The position numbers were made by a program, and so were the translations under genes. Positions 7,716-17,442 of a stretch of 64,000 bases of DNA are shown one piece after another. Position 1 is the first letter of the stretch, and every line of letters begins with the position of its first letter. The stretch covers positions 269,953 through 333,952 of the forward strand of contig JADCER010000001.1 in assembly GCA_020249925.1 (NCBI GenBank), read 5' to 3'. The stretch is from Roseomonas sp. GTDB taxonomy: Bacteria > Pseudomonadota > Alphaproteobacteria > Acetobacterales > Acetobacteraceae. Under the pieces are notes generated by a model, which was not told the origin of the DNA, ran no database searches, and saw only the letters and a program-made list of their open reading frames with translations.

Positions 7716-9290
7716 ATGAAACAGACGCGCTACGTCACCACGCCGATCTATTACGTCAATGACAAGCCGCATGTCGGGCACGCCTATACCTCGGTTGCGG
7801 CGGATGTGCTGGCGCGCTGGTGGCGCCTGACGGGCCATGAGGTGTTTTTCCTGACCGGCACGGATGAGCATGGCCAGAAGGTGGAAAAGGCCGCGCGCGA
7901 TGCGGGGATGGAACCGCAAGCCTTCACGGATCAGGTCAGCCAGCATTTCCGCGACCTGACGGGAACGCTCGGCCTTTCCAATGATGATTTCATCCGCACC
8001 ACGGAAGCGCGCCACAAGGCGGCGTGTTCCGCGCTGTGGGAAGAATTGGCGAAGCGCGATGAAATCTACCTTGGCCATTATGAAGGCTGGTATGCCGTGC
8101 GCGATGAGGCGTTTTACGGCCCGGATGAGCTGACCGAACGCGACGGCGTGAAATACGCCCCATCAGGCGCGCCGGTGGAATGGGTGCGTGAGCCGTCTTA
8201 TTTCTTTCGCCTGTCCAAATGGCTGCCGGAATTGCTCCGCCGCTATGATTTGCCAGAAGGGCATCCTGAACGGATTGATGTGCAGCCCGAAGCACGGCGC
8301 AATGAAGTGCGCGCCTTTGTGCAGCAGGGGCTCAAGGATTTTGCCGATAAGCCCGAAAAGCTCGATCTTTCGATTTCGCGCACCAGCTTCACCTGGGGGG
8401 TGAAGGTGCCGGGTGATCCCGCGCATGTGATGTATGTCTGGTTGGATGCGCTGACGAATTACATCACCGCTGCCGGTTACCCGGACACAAGCGCCGAGCG
8501 CTGGAGATTCTGGCCGGCCAGCGCGCATTTCGTCGGCAAGGATATTGTGCGCTTCCATACCATCTATTGGCCGGCCTTTTTGATGGCGGCGGGGATTGCG
8601 CCGGCGAAGCGTGTTTTTGCCCATGGCTGGTGGACGATCGAGGGACAGAAAATGTCCAAATCCCTCGGCAATGCCATTGATCCGGTGGTCTTGGTTGCCG
8701 ATTACGGGCTTGATCCGCTGCGCTATTTCCTGCTGCGCGAAGTGCCCTTTGGCGCGGATGGCGATTTTTCGCGCAAAGCCTTGGCGAACCGGCTGAATGG
8801 CGAATTGGCCGATGCGCTCGGCAATCTCGCCAATCGCACGCTCTCGCTCATTCAGCGCAATTGTGAGGGCAAGCTGCCCGCGCCGGCGGCGGCCATGGGT
8901 GATGATGTGGCGCTGCTGGAAGCGCTCGCCGCCATGCCCGGCCTGGTCGGCAAACACGTGGAAGACCAGGCCTTCCATCTGGCCTTGGAGGAAGTGTTTC
9001 GCGTGGTGCGCGCGGCCAATGGCTACATCACCGCGCAAGCGCCTTGGGCTTTGAAGAAAACCGATCTGGCCCGCATGGAAGCGGTTTTGCGCCATCTCCA
9101 TTCCGTGCTGCGCGGCGCGGCCACAGCGTTGCAGCCCTTCATGCCTAGCACCATGGCGGCCTTGCTCGATCAACTTGGCGTGCCCGAAGACGCCCGGGAT
9201 TTGGCCGCCCTCGCAACGCCTTTGCCCGGCGGCACGGCCCTGCCACCCCCAAGCCCGCTCTTTCGCAAGATCGAGATCGAGGCCGCCTGA
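7716..9290 (+). CDS. metG: Methionyl-tRNA synthetase
   Basis: The gene encodes 524 residues. The class I signatures are present: HVGHAY (the HIGH-type motif, about residues 20-25) and KMSKS at about residue 311. The protein ends after the anticodon-binding helical domain and lacks the C-terminal dimerisation (OB-fold) extension of the E. coli enzyme, as is usual in alphaproteobacteria. It charges tRNA-Met and initiator tRNA with methionine. The stop overlaps the tatD start by one base (TGATG), indicating coupled translation. Confidence 0.96.
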   Translation: MKQTRYVTTPIYYVNDKPHVGHAYTSVAADVLARWWRLTGHEVFFLTGTDEHGQKVEKAARDAGMEPQAFTDQVSQHFRDLTGTLGLSNDDFIRTTEARHKAACSALWEELAKRDEIYLGHYEGWYAVRDEAFYGPDELTERDGVKYAPSGAPVEWVREPSYFFRLSKWLPELLRRYDLPEGHPERIDVQPEARRNEVRAFVQQGLKDFADKPEKLDLSISRTSFTWGVKVPGDPAHVMYVWLDALTNYITAAGYPDTSAERWRFWPASAHFVGKDIVRFHTIYWPAFLMAAGIAPAKRVFAHGWWTIEGQKMSKSLGNAIDPVVLVADYGLDPLRYFLLREVPFGADGDFSRKALANRLNGELADALGNLANRTLSLIQRNCEGKLPAPAAAMGDDVALLEALAAMPGLVGKHVEDQAFHLALEEVFRVVRAANGYITAQAPWALKKTDLARMEAVLRHLHSVLRGAATALQPFMPSTMAALLDQLGVPEDARDLAALATPLPGGTALPPPSPLFRKIEIEAA

Positions 9291-10063
9291 TGCTCGTGGA
9301 TAGCCATTGCCACCTCGATTATTATGTCGAGGCGGAGATTGCCGATGTCATCGCCCGCGCGCTGGACGCCGGCATTGGCCGCATGGTCACCATCGGCACC
9401 CGCTTCGCCCAGGCCGAACAGGTCAAGGCGCTGACCGAACGCTTTGACTGCGTTTGGGGGACGGTTGGCATCCATCCGCATAATGCCGGGGAAGGCCCGC
9501 TGCCGGGGCCGGAGGCACTCGCCGCCCTGGCCGATCATCCGCGCATCATCGGGCTTGGTGAAAGCGGGCTGGACTACTTCTATGACAAGGCACCGCGCGA
9601 CGCCCAGGCGGAGAATTTCCGCAACCATATCCGCGCGGCGCAGATCACGGGCCTGCCGCTCGCGATTCATGCCCGTCAGGCGGATCAGGATATCGCCGAT
9701 ATCCTGGCCGAGGAGCGCGACAGGGGCGGGGCCTATCCCTTCCTGCTGCATTGCTTCAGCAGTGGCCGGGCTTTGGCCGAACGCGCCGTGGCCATGGGGG
9801 GCTATGTCTCCTTCTCCGGCATGCTGACCTTCCCGAAGAGCGAGGAATTGCGGGAGATTGCGCGCGATATCCCCGCCGATCGGCTGCTGGTGGAAACCGA
9901 TGCGCCCTACCTGGCACCCGTGCCTTTTCGGGGCAAACGCTGCGAACCCGCCATGGTCGCCCATACCGCCAAGGTGCTGGCCGGCGTGCGGGGGATGGAA
10001 ATCGCGGCGCTTGAGGCGCTGACCACCCACAATTTTGAGACGCTGTTCAAGAAGGCGCGCTAG
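9290..10063 (+). CDS. TatD family metal-dependent hydrolase/DNase
   Basis: The gene encodes 257 residues of the TatD/YcfH family. The N-terminal DSHCHLDY provides the HxH metal ligands, GESGLDYFY the conserved Glu, AIHARQAD and LLHCFSSG two further His ligands, and VETDAPYLAPVP the final Asp. Members are 3'-5' exonucleases or phosphohydrolases with a TIM-barrel fold. The start overlaps the metG stop. This metG-tatD pairing, followed by an MBL-fold gene, is a conserved alphaproteobacterial arrangement. Function in DNA or RNA turnover is taken from the family. Confidence 0.9.
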   Translation: MLVDSHCHLDYYVEAEIADVIARALDAGIGRMVTIGTRFAQAEQVKALTERFDCVWGTVGIHPHNAGEGPLPGPEALAALADHPRIIGLGESGLDYFYDKAPRDAQAENFRNHIRAAQITGLPLAIHARQADQDIADILAEERDRGGAYPFLLHCFSSGRALAERAVAMGGYVSFSGMLTFPKSEELREIARDIPADRLLVETDAPYLAPVPFRGKRCEPAMVAHTAKVLAGVRGMEIAALEALTTHNFETLFKKAR

Positions 10064-10155
10064 TGGTGCGATTGATGCCAACCCCTTCCGATGCAAGACT
10101 GCCCCCGCGCACCACTATCCCTATATTTGGTGGGCCGATTCACGCTGCTATCGCG

Positions 10156-10182
10156 AACCGACAGCAGCGACCGGACCACTAG
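10156..10182 (+). repeat. 27-bp dispersed repeat, copy 1
   Basis: The segment begins AACCGACAGCAGCG and ends GACCACTAG. It matches 56329-56355 at all but two of 27 positions. It lies in the 121-bp gap after tatD and touches the TTG start of the following MBL gene. The upstream bases CGCTGCT can pair with AGCAGCG inside it, giving a 7-bp hairpin. Confidence 0.6.
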
Positions 10183-10184
10183 GC

Positions 10185-10991
10185 TTGGTCACGGTCACGA
10201 TTCTTGGCTGTGGCGGTTCGGCCGGGGTGCCGCTGATCGGCGGCGCCGATGGAAGGGGCGATTGGGGCGCCTGTGACCCGAATGAGCCGCGGAATCGGCG
10301 GACACGCTCCTCGATCCTGATCGAAGGCGATGATGGGCAAAGGCTGCTCGTGGATGCCGGGCCGGATATGCGTGCCCAGTTCCTCGCCGCCGGGATCGGG
10401 GTGGTGGAGGCCATCCTATTCACCCATCACCATGCCGATCACGTCATGGGCACGGATGAAACCCGCGTGCTGAACCGCATAACGGGCAAGCCGCTGCCCA
10501 TATACGGCATGGCAAGAACGCTGGATAACCTCAAGCAACGCTTCGATTATGCCTTTCTGCCCGCGGTCGGCCCTTGGTTTTTCCGCCCCGCCCTGGAAGC
10601 AACCGAGGTCCGGCCCGGCGAAACGGTGGAGATTGCCGGCCTGCCGCTCACGCTGTTCAGCCAGGATCATGCGGTGATGGAAACCCTGGGTTTTCGAATC
10701 GGCGGCTTTGCCTATTCCACCGATCTGGTGCGCCTGCCTGAAGAGAGCCTGGCGCTTCTTCACGGTCTGGATACCTGGATTGTGGGATGCTTCCAGCGCG
10801 CACCCCATAAGGTGCATGCCAATGTCGAACAGGTTTTGGAATGGGTACGCATATTGCAGCCGCGCCGGACAGTCCTGACCCATATGGGCAGCGATCTGGA
10901 TTACGGCTGGCTCTGCCGCACCCTGCCGCCGGGGATCGAGCCCGGGTATGATGGCATGGTGTTGCAACCCGGCGCTGCGCCAGGGCGTTGA
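10185..10991 (+). CDS. MBL-fold metallo-hydrolase (PhnP-like)
   Basis: The gene encodes 268 residues if the TTG at 10185 is the start, which places VTILGCGGSAGVPLIGG at the N-terminus as in relatives. The frame is open back to 10035, but those 50 residues overlap the end of tatD and do not resemble the family. The beta-lactamase fold ligands are clear: FTHHHADHVMG at about residues 86-96, then SQDHAVMETLGFRI and TVLTHMGSDLDY. Close families include the cyclic phosphate phosphodiesterase PhnP and RNase Z-like enzymes. The substrate here is unknown. It follows tatD, as in many alphaproteobacteria. Confidence 0.8.
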   Translation: MVTVTILGCGGSAGVPLIGGADGRGDWGACDPNEPRNRRTRSSILIEGDDGQRLLVDAGPDMRAQFLAAGIGVVEAILFTHHHADHVMGTDETRVLNRITGKPLPIYGMARTLDNLKQRFDYAFLPAVGPWFFRPALEATEVRPGETVEIAGLPLTLFSQDHAVMETLGFRIGGFAYSTDLVRLPEESLALLHGLDTWIVGCFQRAPHKVHANVEQVLEWVRILQPRRTVLTHMGSDLDYGWLCRTLPPGIEPGYDGMVLQPGAAPGR

Positions 10992-11099
10992 CCCGGGCGG
11001 GAAAATGGGCGCATTGCATTTGCGAGGCAGGGCAGCCGCACCACATGCGGTGTCAGTCAAAAGTGATGGAAAGCGGCCCGCTTGCCGCGAAAGGATGAG

Positions 11100-11750
11100 A
11101 TGATGATCAGGGATCGTGACCCGGTTGATGTCTATAACAACACCTTGGTGCCCATGGTGGTCGAACAGACCGCGCGCGGCGAGAGGGCTTTTGACATCTA
11201 TTCCCGCCTGCTCAAGGAACGCATCATCTTCCTGACCGGGCCGGTTTTTGACCAGGTTTCGTCGCTGATCTGCGCCCAGCTTTTGTTCCTGGAAAGCGAA
11301 AATCCCAACAAGGATATCGCCTTCTATATCAATAGCCCGGGCGGCGTGGTTTCATCCGGCCTCGCGATGTATGACACCATGCAATATATCCGCAGCCCCG
11401 TGAGCACGGTTTGCATCGGCCAGGCGGCCTCCATGGGGTCCCTGCTGCTGTGCGCCGGTGCCAAGGGCAAGCGCTATGCCCTGCCCAATAGCCGCGTGAT
11501 GGTTCACCAGCCCTCCGGCGGGGCGCAGGGCCAGGCGACGGATATCGAAATCCAGGCGCGCGAAATTCTCAAGCTTCGCCAGAGGCTTAATGAGATTTAC
11601 GTGCACCACACCGGCCAGCCCATTGACGCGATTGAACGTAAGCTGGAACGCGATAGCTATATGTCGGCCGAAGAAGCACGGGATTTCGGCCTGGTGGATC
11701 ACGTGGTTGAAAAGCGCCCAGTGGCGCCGGCGGAAGCCACCCTCGCGTGA
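11100..11750 (+). CDS. clpP: ATP-dependent Clp protease proteolytic subunit
   Basis: The gene encodes 216 residues from the ATG at 11100, which follows AAAGGATGAG. An in-frame TTG at 11082 is a weaker choice and adds residues not usual in the family. The text [20 protein letters not shown] is the typical alphaproteobacterial N-terminus. The catalytic Ser is in GQAASMGS, the His in MVHQPSGG, and the Asp further along. ClpP forms a tetradecameric protease chamber fed by ClpX or ClpA. clpX follows after 97 bases, and the order clpP-clpX-lon is classical. Confidence 0.95.
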   Translation: MMIRDRDPVDVYNNTLVPMVVEQTARGERAFDIYSRLLKERIIFLTGPVFDQVSSLICAQLLFLESENPNKDIAFYINSPGGVVSSGLAMYDTMQYIRSPVSTVCIGQAASMGSLLLCAGAKGKRYALPNSRVMVHQPSGGAQGQATDIEIQAREILKLRQRLNEIYVHHTGQPIDAIERKLERDSYMSAEEARDFGLVDHVVEKRPVAPAEATLA

Positions 11751-11810
11751 TGGGGCGGCTTCCCGCCCGGCTGTGCTTTCCCCGACAGGCTTCGGGGAGT
11801 ATGATGCGTG

Positions 11811-11834
11811 AATCGCGGCCCGCAAATCGCGGCC
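11811..11834 (+). repeat. Short tandem duplication before clpX
   Basis: AATCGCGGCC occurs at 11811-11820 and again at 11825-11834, spaced 14 bp apart, immediately upstream of the clpX start at 11848. A small hairpin (CCCCGA paired with TCGGGG, 11780-11797) lies just before it with no T-run. No function can be assigned. Confidence 0.5.
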
Positions 11835-11847
11835 GCATGGAGACGGT

Positions 11848-13104
11848 ATGAGCAAGTCCGGCGATTCCAAGAATACCCTCTACTGCTCCTTCTGCGGGAA
11901 GTCGCAGCATGAGGTCCGCAAGCTGATCGCTGGGCCTACTGTTTTCATCTGCGATGAATGCGTGGAACTCTGCATGGATATCATCCGTGAAGAGCATAAG
12001 ACGCATCTGGTTAAGTCACGCGATGGCGTGCCGACACCGAAGGAAATCTGCAAGGTTCTGGATGATTATGTGATCGGCCAGGAACACGCCAAGCGTGTGC
12101 TGTCGGTTGCCGTCCACAACCATTACAAGCGGCTGGGGCAGGGCGGTAAGGGTGCCGATGTTGAGATTGCCAAATCCAACATCATGCTGGTTGGGCCGAC
12201 CGGTTCGGGCAAGACGCTGTTGGCGCAGACGCTGGCCCGCATTCTGGATGTGCCCTTCACCATGGCGGATGCCACCACGCTCACCGAAGCCGGCTATGTG
12301 GGTGAGGATGTGGAGAACATTATCCTCAAGCTGCTGCAAGCCGCGGATTACAATGTGGAACGCGCCCAGCGCGGCATTGTCTATATTGATGAAGTGGACA
12401 AGATCAGCCGCAAATCCGACAACCCTTCCATCACGCGCGACGTGAGCGGTGAGGGGGTGCAGCAGGCGCTGCTCAAGATCATGGAAGGCACGGTTGCCTC
12501 CGTGCCGCCGCAGGGTGGGCGCAAGCATCCGCAGCAGGAATTCCTGCAAGTGGATACATCGAACATCCTGTTCATTTGCGGTGGCGCCTTTGCCGGGCTT
12601 GAAAAGATCATCAGCGCCCGCGGCACGGGTTCGGGCATTGGCTTCGGCGCTGAAGTGCGCGACCCGGATGAGCGCCGTACCGGGGAAATCCTGCGTGAGG
12701 TGGAGCCCGAGGATTTGCTGAAATTCGGCCTTATCCCGGAATTCATTGGCCGCTTGCCCGTGGTGGCAACGCTTGAGGATCTGGACGAAAAGGCGCTGAT
12801 CGAAATCCTGACCAAGCCCAAAAACGCACTGGTCAAGCAATACGGCCGCCTGTTTGAAATGGAAGGCGCCAAGCTTTCCTTCACGGAAGACGCGCTGCGC
12901 GCTGTTGCCAAGCGGGCCATTCAACGCAAGACCGGCGCGCGCGGCCTGCGTTCCATCATGGAATCCATCCTGCTGAACACCATGTTCGAATTGCCGGGGC
13001 TTGAGACGGTGGAAGAGGTTGTGGTGAATGGCGAAGTGGCGGAAGGCCGCGCCCAACCCCTGTTCATTTATGGGGAGCGTGCGGCTGAGCAATCCTCAGC
13101 CTGA
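11848..13104 (+). CDS. clpX: ATP-dependent Clp protease ATP-binding subunit ClpX
   Basis: The gene encodes 418 residues, normal for ClpX. The N-terminal zinc-binding domain has two CxxC pairs (CSFCGK and CDECVELC). The AAA+ module has Walker A GPTGSGKT, the pore loop GYVGED, Walker [10 protein letters not shown], and the RKH loop in GGRKHP. ClpX unfolds tagged substrates and translocates them into ClpP. The ATG follows GAGACGGT, a modest ribosome site. It lies between clpP and lon on the same strand. The 116-bp gap to lon is large enough for a separate lon promoter. Confidence 0.97.
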   Translation: MSKSGDSKNTLYCSFCGKSQHEVRKLIAGPTVFICDECVELCMDIIREEHKTHLVKSRDGVPTPKEICKVLDDYVIGQEHAKRVLSVAVHNHYKRLGQGGKGADVEIAKSNIMLVGPTGSGKTLLAQTLARILDVPFTMADATTLTEAGYVGEDVENIILKLLQAADYNVERAQRGIVYIDEVDKISRKSDNPSITRDVSGEGVQQALLKIMEGTVASVPPQGGRKHPQQEFLQVDTSNILFICGGAFAGLEKIISARGTGSGIGFGAEVRDPDERRTGEILREVEPEDLLKFGLIPEFIGRLPVVATLEDLDEKALIEILTKPKNALVKQYGRLFEMEGAKLSFTEDALRAVAKRAIQRKTGARGLRSIMESILLNTMFELPGLETVEEVVVNGEVAEGRAQPLFIYGERAAEQSSA

Positions 13105-13220
13105 GCTGAGCGTGTCAAGGCCTTGTGGGGGCGTCCGCAAGGACCAAAATATACGCCTGAGACGCCCCGCCTGAGCCGCCCTTGGGCAGGCCGGGTGCCG
13201 ACTGTCCATAGTGAGGTCAC

Positions 13221-15620
13221 ATGACTGAAACGCTGCGTGGCGATATCCTTCCTGTACTGCCTTTGCGGGATATCGTTGTATTCCCCCATATGATCGTGCC
13301 GCTTTTCGTGGGCCGGGAGAAATCCGTGCGTGCCCTGGAAGCGGTGATGAAGGATGACAAGCAAATCCTGCTTGTTGCCCAGAAAAATGCCGGCCAGGAT
13401 GATCCGGGTGCCGATGATCTGTTCCAGATCGGCACGATTTCCACAGTGCTGCAATTGCTGAAACTGCCCGATGGCACGGTGAAGGTGCTGGTTGAAGGCG
13501 GGCGGCGCGCGCGCGTGGCCGGCTATAAGGAAACCGCGCCCTACTTCGAAGCCTTCGTTGAGAAGATCGAAGAACCGCCGGTTGAAGGGCGTGAGACGGA
13601 AGCGCTCGCACGCACCGTGGTCGCGCAATTCGAACAATACATCAAGCTGAACAAGAAGATCGCGCCTGAGGTGCTGGTTTCGGTCAATCAGATCGAAGAT
13701 GCATCGAAACTGGCGGATACCATTGCATCGCATCTGGGCCTCAAAATCCCGGAAAAGCAGGAATTGCTGGAACTGCCCTCGGTCGCTGCACGGCTCGAGA
13801 AGGTCTTCGCCCATATGGAAGGCGAGATCGGCGTATTGCAGGTGGAAAAGCGCATCCGCAGCCGCGTGAAGCGGCAGATGGAAAAGACGCAGCGTGAATA
13901 TTACCTGAACGAACAATTGAAGGCGATCCAGAAGGAGCTTGGCGAAGGCGAAGACGGCAAGGACGAAATCGCCGAAATCGAAGCCAAGATCAAAGCCACC
14001 AAATTCTCCAAGGAAGCACGCGAAAAGGCTTTGGCTGAGGTCAAGAAACTCCGCAGCATGAGCCCCATGAGCGCGGAAGCGACGGTCGTGCGCAATTACC
14101 TGGATTGGATGCTCTCCATCCCCTGGAAGAAGCAAAGCCGGGTGCGCAAGGATATCGTGGCGGCTGAGAAGGTTCTCGATGCCGATCACTATGGGCTTGA
14201 GAAGGTCAAGGAACGCATCATCGAATATCTGGCGGTGCAGTCACGCTCGCCGAAAATCCGTGGGCCGATCCTGTGTTTGGTGGGCCCGCCTGGGGTCGGC
14301 AAGACCTCGCTCGGCAAATCCATTGCCAAGGCGACGGGGCGGAACTTTGTGCGCATGTCGCTTGGCGGCGTGCGGGATGAGGCGGAAGTGCGCGGCCATC
14401 GCCGGACCTATATCGGCTCCATGCCCGGTAAGGTCATTCAGGGGATGAAGAAGGCCAAAACCTCCAATCCGCTTTTCCTGCTGGATGAGATTGACAAGCT
14501 GGGCGCGGATTGGCGGGGTGATCCTTCGTCAGCCTTGCTCGAAGTGCTTGATCCTGAACAGAACAGCACTTTCGCCGATCACTATCTGGAAGTGGATTAC
14601 GATCTTTCCGATGTGATGTTCGTCACCACGGCGAATTCGCTCCGCATGCCGCAGCCGCTGCTGGACCGCATGGAGATCATTCGCATCCCGGGCTATACCG
14701 AGGATGAGAAGGTCGAAATCGCGAAGCGCCATCTGCTCGCGAAAGTGAGCGAGGCGAATGGCCTCAAGGAGGGCGAATGGACGCTCGCCGATGCCGCCAT
14801 TCGTGACCTCATTCGCTACTACACGCGCGAAGCCGGCGTGCGTAACCTGGAACGCGAAATCGCGGGCCTGGCGCGCAAGGCGGTGAAGGAGATCGTCTCC
14901 AAAAAGGCGAAGAAGGTCGCGATCACGCCGAAGAACCTTGAGAAATTCGCCGGTGTGCGGAAGTTCCGCTACGGCGAGGCCGAGGCTGAGGATATGGTCG
15001 GTGTTGTCACCGGCCTTGCCTGGACCGAAGTGGGGGGCGAAATCCTCACCATCGAATCCGTGCTGCTGCCCGGCAAGGGCAATGTGAAGCAGACCGGCAA
15101 GCTTGGCGATGTGATGCAGGAAAGTGTCTCGGCCGCCATGTCTTATGTGCGCAGCCGCGCCACGAGCTTCGGCATCAAGCCGACGCTGTTTGAAAAGCGC
15201 GATCTGCATGTGCATGTGCCGGAAGGGGCAACGCCAAAAGACGGGCCGTCCGCCGGCATCGCCATGGCGACCAGCATTGTCTCCGTGCTCACGGGTATTC
15301 CGGTCAGGCGCGATGTTGCCATGACCGGGGAGATTACGCTGCGCGGGCGCGTTTTGCCGATTGGCGGGCTCAAGGAAAAGCTGCTGGCCGCGATGCGGGC
15401 CGGCATCAAGACCGTTTTCATTCCGAAAGAGAATGAGAAGGACTTGGCCGATATCCCGGAAAGCGTGAAGAAGGGGTTGGAGATCAACCCGGTATCCCAT
15501 GTGGATGAGGTGATCATGCGCGCGCTGGCGCGGAAGCCCGAGGCGATCACCTGGGAAGAACCGGTTGAAACGCCGCCGCAAAAGCCCGAATCGGCTGCGG
15601 GCGCTGCCCTGCCGCATTAA
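13221..15620 (+). CDS. lon: ATP-dependent protease Lon
   Basis: The gene encodes 799 residues. The LON substrate-binding domain is at the N-terminus ([21 protein letters not shown]), the AAA+ centre has Walker [10 protein letters not shown], and the C-terminal protease domain has the catalytic Ser in [11 protein letters not shown] plus a downstream Lys. Lon degrades damaged and regulatory proteins in the cytoplasm. The preceding gap (13105-13220) contains paired arms GGGGCGTC (13128-13135) and GACGCCCC (13161-13168) enclosing a small GTCC-GCAA-GGAC hairpin. This could be leader structure. I could not identify a convincing heat-shock promoter by eye. Confidence 0.97.
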   Translation: MTETLRGDILPVLPLRDIVVFPHMIVPLFVGREKSVRALEAVMKDDKQILLVAQKNAGQDDPGADDLFQIGTISTVLQLLKLPDGTVKVLVEGGRRARVAGYKETAPYFEAFVEKIEEPPVEGRETEALARTVVAQFEQYIKLNKKIAPEVLVSVNQIEDASKLADTIASHLGLKIPEKQELLELPSVAARLEKVFAHMEGEIGVLQVEKRIRSRVKRQMEKTQREYYLNEQLKAIQKELGEGEDGKDEIAEIEAKIKATKFSKEAREKALAEVKKLRSMSPMSAEATVVRNYLDWMLSIPWKKQSRVRKDIVAAEKVLDADHYGLEKVKERIIEYLAVQSRSPKIRGPILCLVGPPGVGKTSLGKSIAKATGRNFVRMSLGGVRDEAEVRGHRRTYIGSMPGKVIQGMKKAKTSNPLFLLDEIDKLGADWRGDPSSALLEVLDPEQNSTFADHYLEVDYDLSDVMFVTTANSLRMPQPLLDRMEIIRIPGYTEDEKVEIAKRHLLAKVSEANGLKEGEWTLADAAIRDLIRYYTREAGVRNLEREIAGLARKAVKEIVSKKAKKVAITPKNLEKFAGVRKFRYGEAEAEDMVGVVTGLAWTEVGGEILTIESVLLPGKGNVKQTGKLGDVMQESVSAAMSYVRSRATSFGIKPTLFEKRDLHVHVPEGATPKDGPSAGIAMATSIVSVLTGIPVRRDVAMTGEITLRGRVLPIGGLKEKLLAAMRAGIKTVFIPKENEKDLADIPESVKKGLEINPVSHVDEVIMRALARKPEAITWEEPVETPPQKPESAAGAALPH

Positions 15621-15672
15621 TCGGGCGGGATAGAGGCCTTTCGCCATTTGCGGCGGAGGAGGGGGAAGTGTA

Positions 15673-15690
15673 GAGAAGCGCAGGCTTCTC
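15673..15690 (+). repeat. Inverted repeat between lon and hupB
   Basis: GAGAAGC and GCTTCTC form a perfect 7-bp stem with a GCAG loop, 50 bp after lon. No T-run follows, so it is a weak terminator candidate at best, or part of the hupB leader. Confidence 0.4.
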
Positions 15691-15773
15691 GTGACACGTT
15701 CCCCTTTCCGGCTTGATGGCTGATCGGTCGTTTCGCGCTCAAGTCATTGCTCTCAATTGGAAAGGATGTTCCC

Positions 15774-16046
15774 GTGAACAAGCAGGATCTGGTCGCGGCT
15801 GTCGCCAAGGCGGCTGATATGACCAAGGAAAAGGCCGCCGAGGCCGTGGATGCGGTGTTCGATTCGATCACCGCCGGCCTGAAGCAGGATGGCGAAGTGC
15901 GCCTGATGGGCTTTGGCACCTTTGCCGCCGCCAAGCGCGCCGCCAGCATCGGGCGCAATCCGCGCACGGGTGAGGAGCTCAAGATCCCCGCCAGCACCGC
16001 GGTACGCTTCAAGATGGGCAAGGGCCTGAAGGACGCGGTGAACTAA
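15774..16046 (+). CDS. hupB: DNA-binding protein HU
   Basis: The gene encodes 90 residues from the GTG at 15774, preceded by GGAAAGGA. The longer in-frame ATG at 15747 would add a non-family N-terminus. The sequence MNKQDLVAAVAKAADMTKEKAAEAVDAVF and the DNA-wrapping arm with GRNPRTGEEL are standard for HU. The protein compacts and bends DNA as a dimer. The lon-hupB adjacency is widely conserved in proteobacteria. Its own leader of about 150 bp suggests an independent, strong promoter. Confidence 0.96.
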   Translation: MNKQDLVAAVAKAADMTKEKAAEAVDAVFDSITAGLKQDGEVRLMGFGTFAAAKRAASIGRNPRTGEELKIPASTAVRFKMGKGLKDAVN

Positions 16047-16066
16047 TCCAGCAGCTATTGTAACTT

Positions 16067-16090
16067 GGCCGGGTCAACAAAGGCCCGGCC
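16067..16090 (+). terminator. Hairpin after hupB, possible terminator
   Basis: GGCCGGG (16067-16073) pairs with CCCGGCC (16084-16090) around a 10-nt loop, 20 bp after the hupB stop. The following bases (CCTATGTTATG) are only partly T-rich, so termination efficiency is uncertain. Confidence 0.4.
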
Positions 16091-16113
16091 CCTATGTTAT
16101 GTTCTTCAGGGTG

Positions 16114-16188
16114 GGGCGCTTAGCTCAGCGGTAGAGCGCCTGTCTTACACACAGGATGTCGGCGGTTCGACCCCGTCAGCGCCCACCA
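16114..16188 (+). tRNA. tRNA-Val (anticodon UAC)
   Basis: The 75-nt gene has paired acceptor arms GGGCGCT and AGCGCCC, a D-arm with AGCTCAGCGGTAGAGC, the anticodon loop CTTACAC reading UAC, and the T-arm GGTTCGACC. The CCA is encoded. It lies between hupB and tRNA-Asp. Confidence 0.96.
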
Positions 16189-16205
16189 GTCTTTCAAGCC
16201 TTGCC

Positions 16206-16234
16206 TTGACACCATCGGGGCAGGCGTCCTATCA
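16206..16234 (+). promoter_or_regulatory. Candidate promoter for tRNA-Asp
   Basis: TTGACA at 16206-16211 and CTATCA at 16229-16234 are separated by 17 bp, and the tRNA begins 18 bp after the -10. The -35 is a perfect consensus; the -10 is weak. Spacing and position support a tRNA-Asp promoter. Confidence 0.45.
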
Positions 16235-16252
16235 GCCTTCATCGCTTGGTAA

Positions 16253-16329
16253 GCGGGTGTAGCTCAGTTGGTTAGAGCGTCGGCCTGTCACGCCGAAGGT
16301 CGCGGGTTCGAGCCCCGTCACTCGCGCCA
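16253..16329 (+). tRNA. tRNA-Asp (anticodon GUC)
   Basis: The 77-nt gene has acceptor arms GCGGGTG and CACTCGC (one G-U pair), a D-arm with AGCTCAGTTGGTTAGAGC, the anticodon loop CTGTCAC reading GUC, and the T-arm GGTTCGAGCC. The CCA is encoded. It is followed by the complex I operon. Confidence 0.96.
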
Positions 16330-16383
16330 CTTTCCTCATCTTTCGATCATGTTTCCGTAACCGGGATGTTGTATCTCAGCATC

Positions 16384-16411
16384 TTGAAATTACGGCTGAA
16401 TGCCCTATGGC
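16384..16411 (+). promoter_or_regulatory. Candidate promoter of the nuo operon
   Basis: TTGAAA (16384-16389) and TATGGC (16406-16411) are 16 bp apart in the 188-bp gap before nuoA, implying a leader of about 100 nt. The match is partial and was found by eye only. Confidence 0.25.
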
Positions 16412-16517
16412 GCATTCTGCGGAGCGGGGCTAATCTCGCTTCGCTGCAATGCGGTAAAACCGTGGGCAGGCCATAACGCGCAACCAGGCTTATGGGGGCG
16501 CCAGAGTTGAGGAAGCC

Positions 16518-16886
16518 ATGACCCAGCCTTTGCTGGCAACGTATTTCCCTGTGCTCGTTTTCCTGGGCATAGCAGCGGGAATCGCGATTGCGATGGTTGC
16601 CGGCGCCATGCTGGCCGCGCGGCAAAAGCCCTATGCCGAAAAGCTTTCCACCTATGAATGCGGCTTTGCGCCCTTTGATAACACGCGGCGCCGATTCGAT
16701 GTGCGCTTCTATCTGGTGGCGATCCTTTTCATCATTTTCGATCTGGAAGTGGCCTTCCTGTTTCCCTGGGCGATATCGCTCGGCAGCATAGGCTGGCTTG
16801 GCTTCGGGTCCATGATGGCCTTCCTGTTCGTTTTGACCATTGGCTTCATCTATGAATGGCGCAAGGGCGCGCTGGATTGGGAATGA
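16518..16886 (+). CDS. nuoA: NADH-quinone oxidoreductase subunit A
   Basis: The gene encodes 122 residues with three membrane segments (about 10-32, 66-86 and 91-113). The conserved loop [39 protein letters not shown] is diagnostic of NuoA, which sits at the joint between the quinone site and the proton-pumping arm of complex I. It is the first gene of the full 14-gene operon, with nuoB starting two bases after its stop. Confidence 0.96.
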   Translation: MTQPLLATYFPVLVFLGIAAGIAIAMVAGAMLAARQKPYAEKLSTYECGFAPFDNTRRRFDVRFYLVAILFIIFDLEVAFLFPWAISLGSIGWLGFGSMMAFLFVLTIGFIYEWRKGALDWE

Positions 16887-16887
16887 C

Positions 16888-17442
16888 ATGAGCGGCGCTT
16901 CCGAACTTTCCTGGAACAAGCAGGCCCTGCCGCCCGGCGCCGCACAGGATGCGGTGGTGAAGGCGGTTGGCGATGAAATCACCGAAAAGGGATTCGTTGT
17001 CGCCAATCTGGACAAGGTGGTGAATTGGGCGCGCACTGGCAGCTTGTGGCCGATGACCTTTGGTTTGGCCTGCTGCGCGGTGCCGATGATCCATGCCTAT
17101 ATGGCGCGCTATGATTTGGACCGCTTCGGCATCATTCCACGTGGTTCGCCACGTCAGTCCGATGTGATGATCGTGGCAGGCACGCTCACGAACAAAATGG
17201 CCCCGGCGCTCCGCAAGGTTTATGACCAGATGTCTGAGCCGCGTTGGGTGATTTCCATGGGCTCCTGTGCCAATGGCGGCGGGTATTACCATTACTCCTA
17301 TAGCGTGGTGCGTGGTTGTGACCGCGTGGTGCCGGTGGATATCTATGTGCCTGGCTGCCCGCCCACGGCCGAAGCCTTGGTCTATGGCATTCTGCAATTG
17401 CAGAAGAAGATCCGCAGGACAGGGACCATCCTCCGTGGCTGA
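16888..17442 (+). CDS. nuoB: NADH-quinone oxidoreductase subunit B
   Basis: The gene encodes 184 residues from the ATG at 16888; the longer frame from 16840 overlaps nuoA and is unlikely. The cysteines that bind the N2 4Fe-4S cluster are all present: [21 protein letters not shown], and VPGCPP. N2 hands electrons to quinone. The subunit is peripheral and contacts NuoCD, NuoH and NuoI. nuoC begins inside its last codons. Confidence 0.97.
   Translation: MSGASELSWNKQALPPGAAQDAVVKAVGDEITEKGFVVANLDKVVNWARTGSLWPMTFGLACCAVPMIHAYMARYDLDRFGIIPRGSPRQSDVMIVAGTLTNKMAPALRKVYDQMSEPRWVISMGSCANGGGYYHYSYSVVRGCDRVVPVDIYVPGCPPTAEALVYGILQLQKKIRRTGTILRG

Noticed and set aside
13105-13220. Heat-shock promoter for lon
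   Set aside because: I looked for a sigma-32-type pair but found no convincing match at the right spacing.
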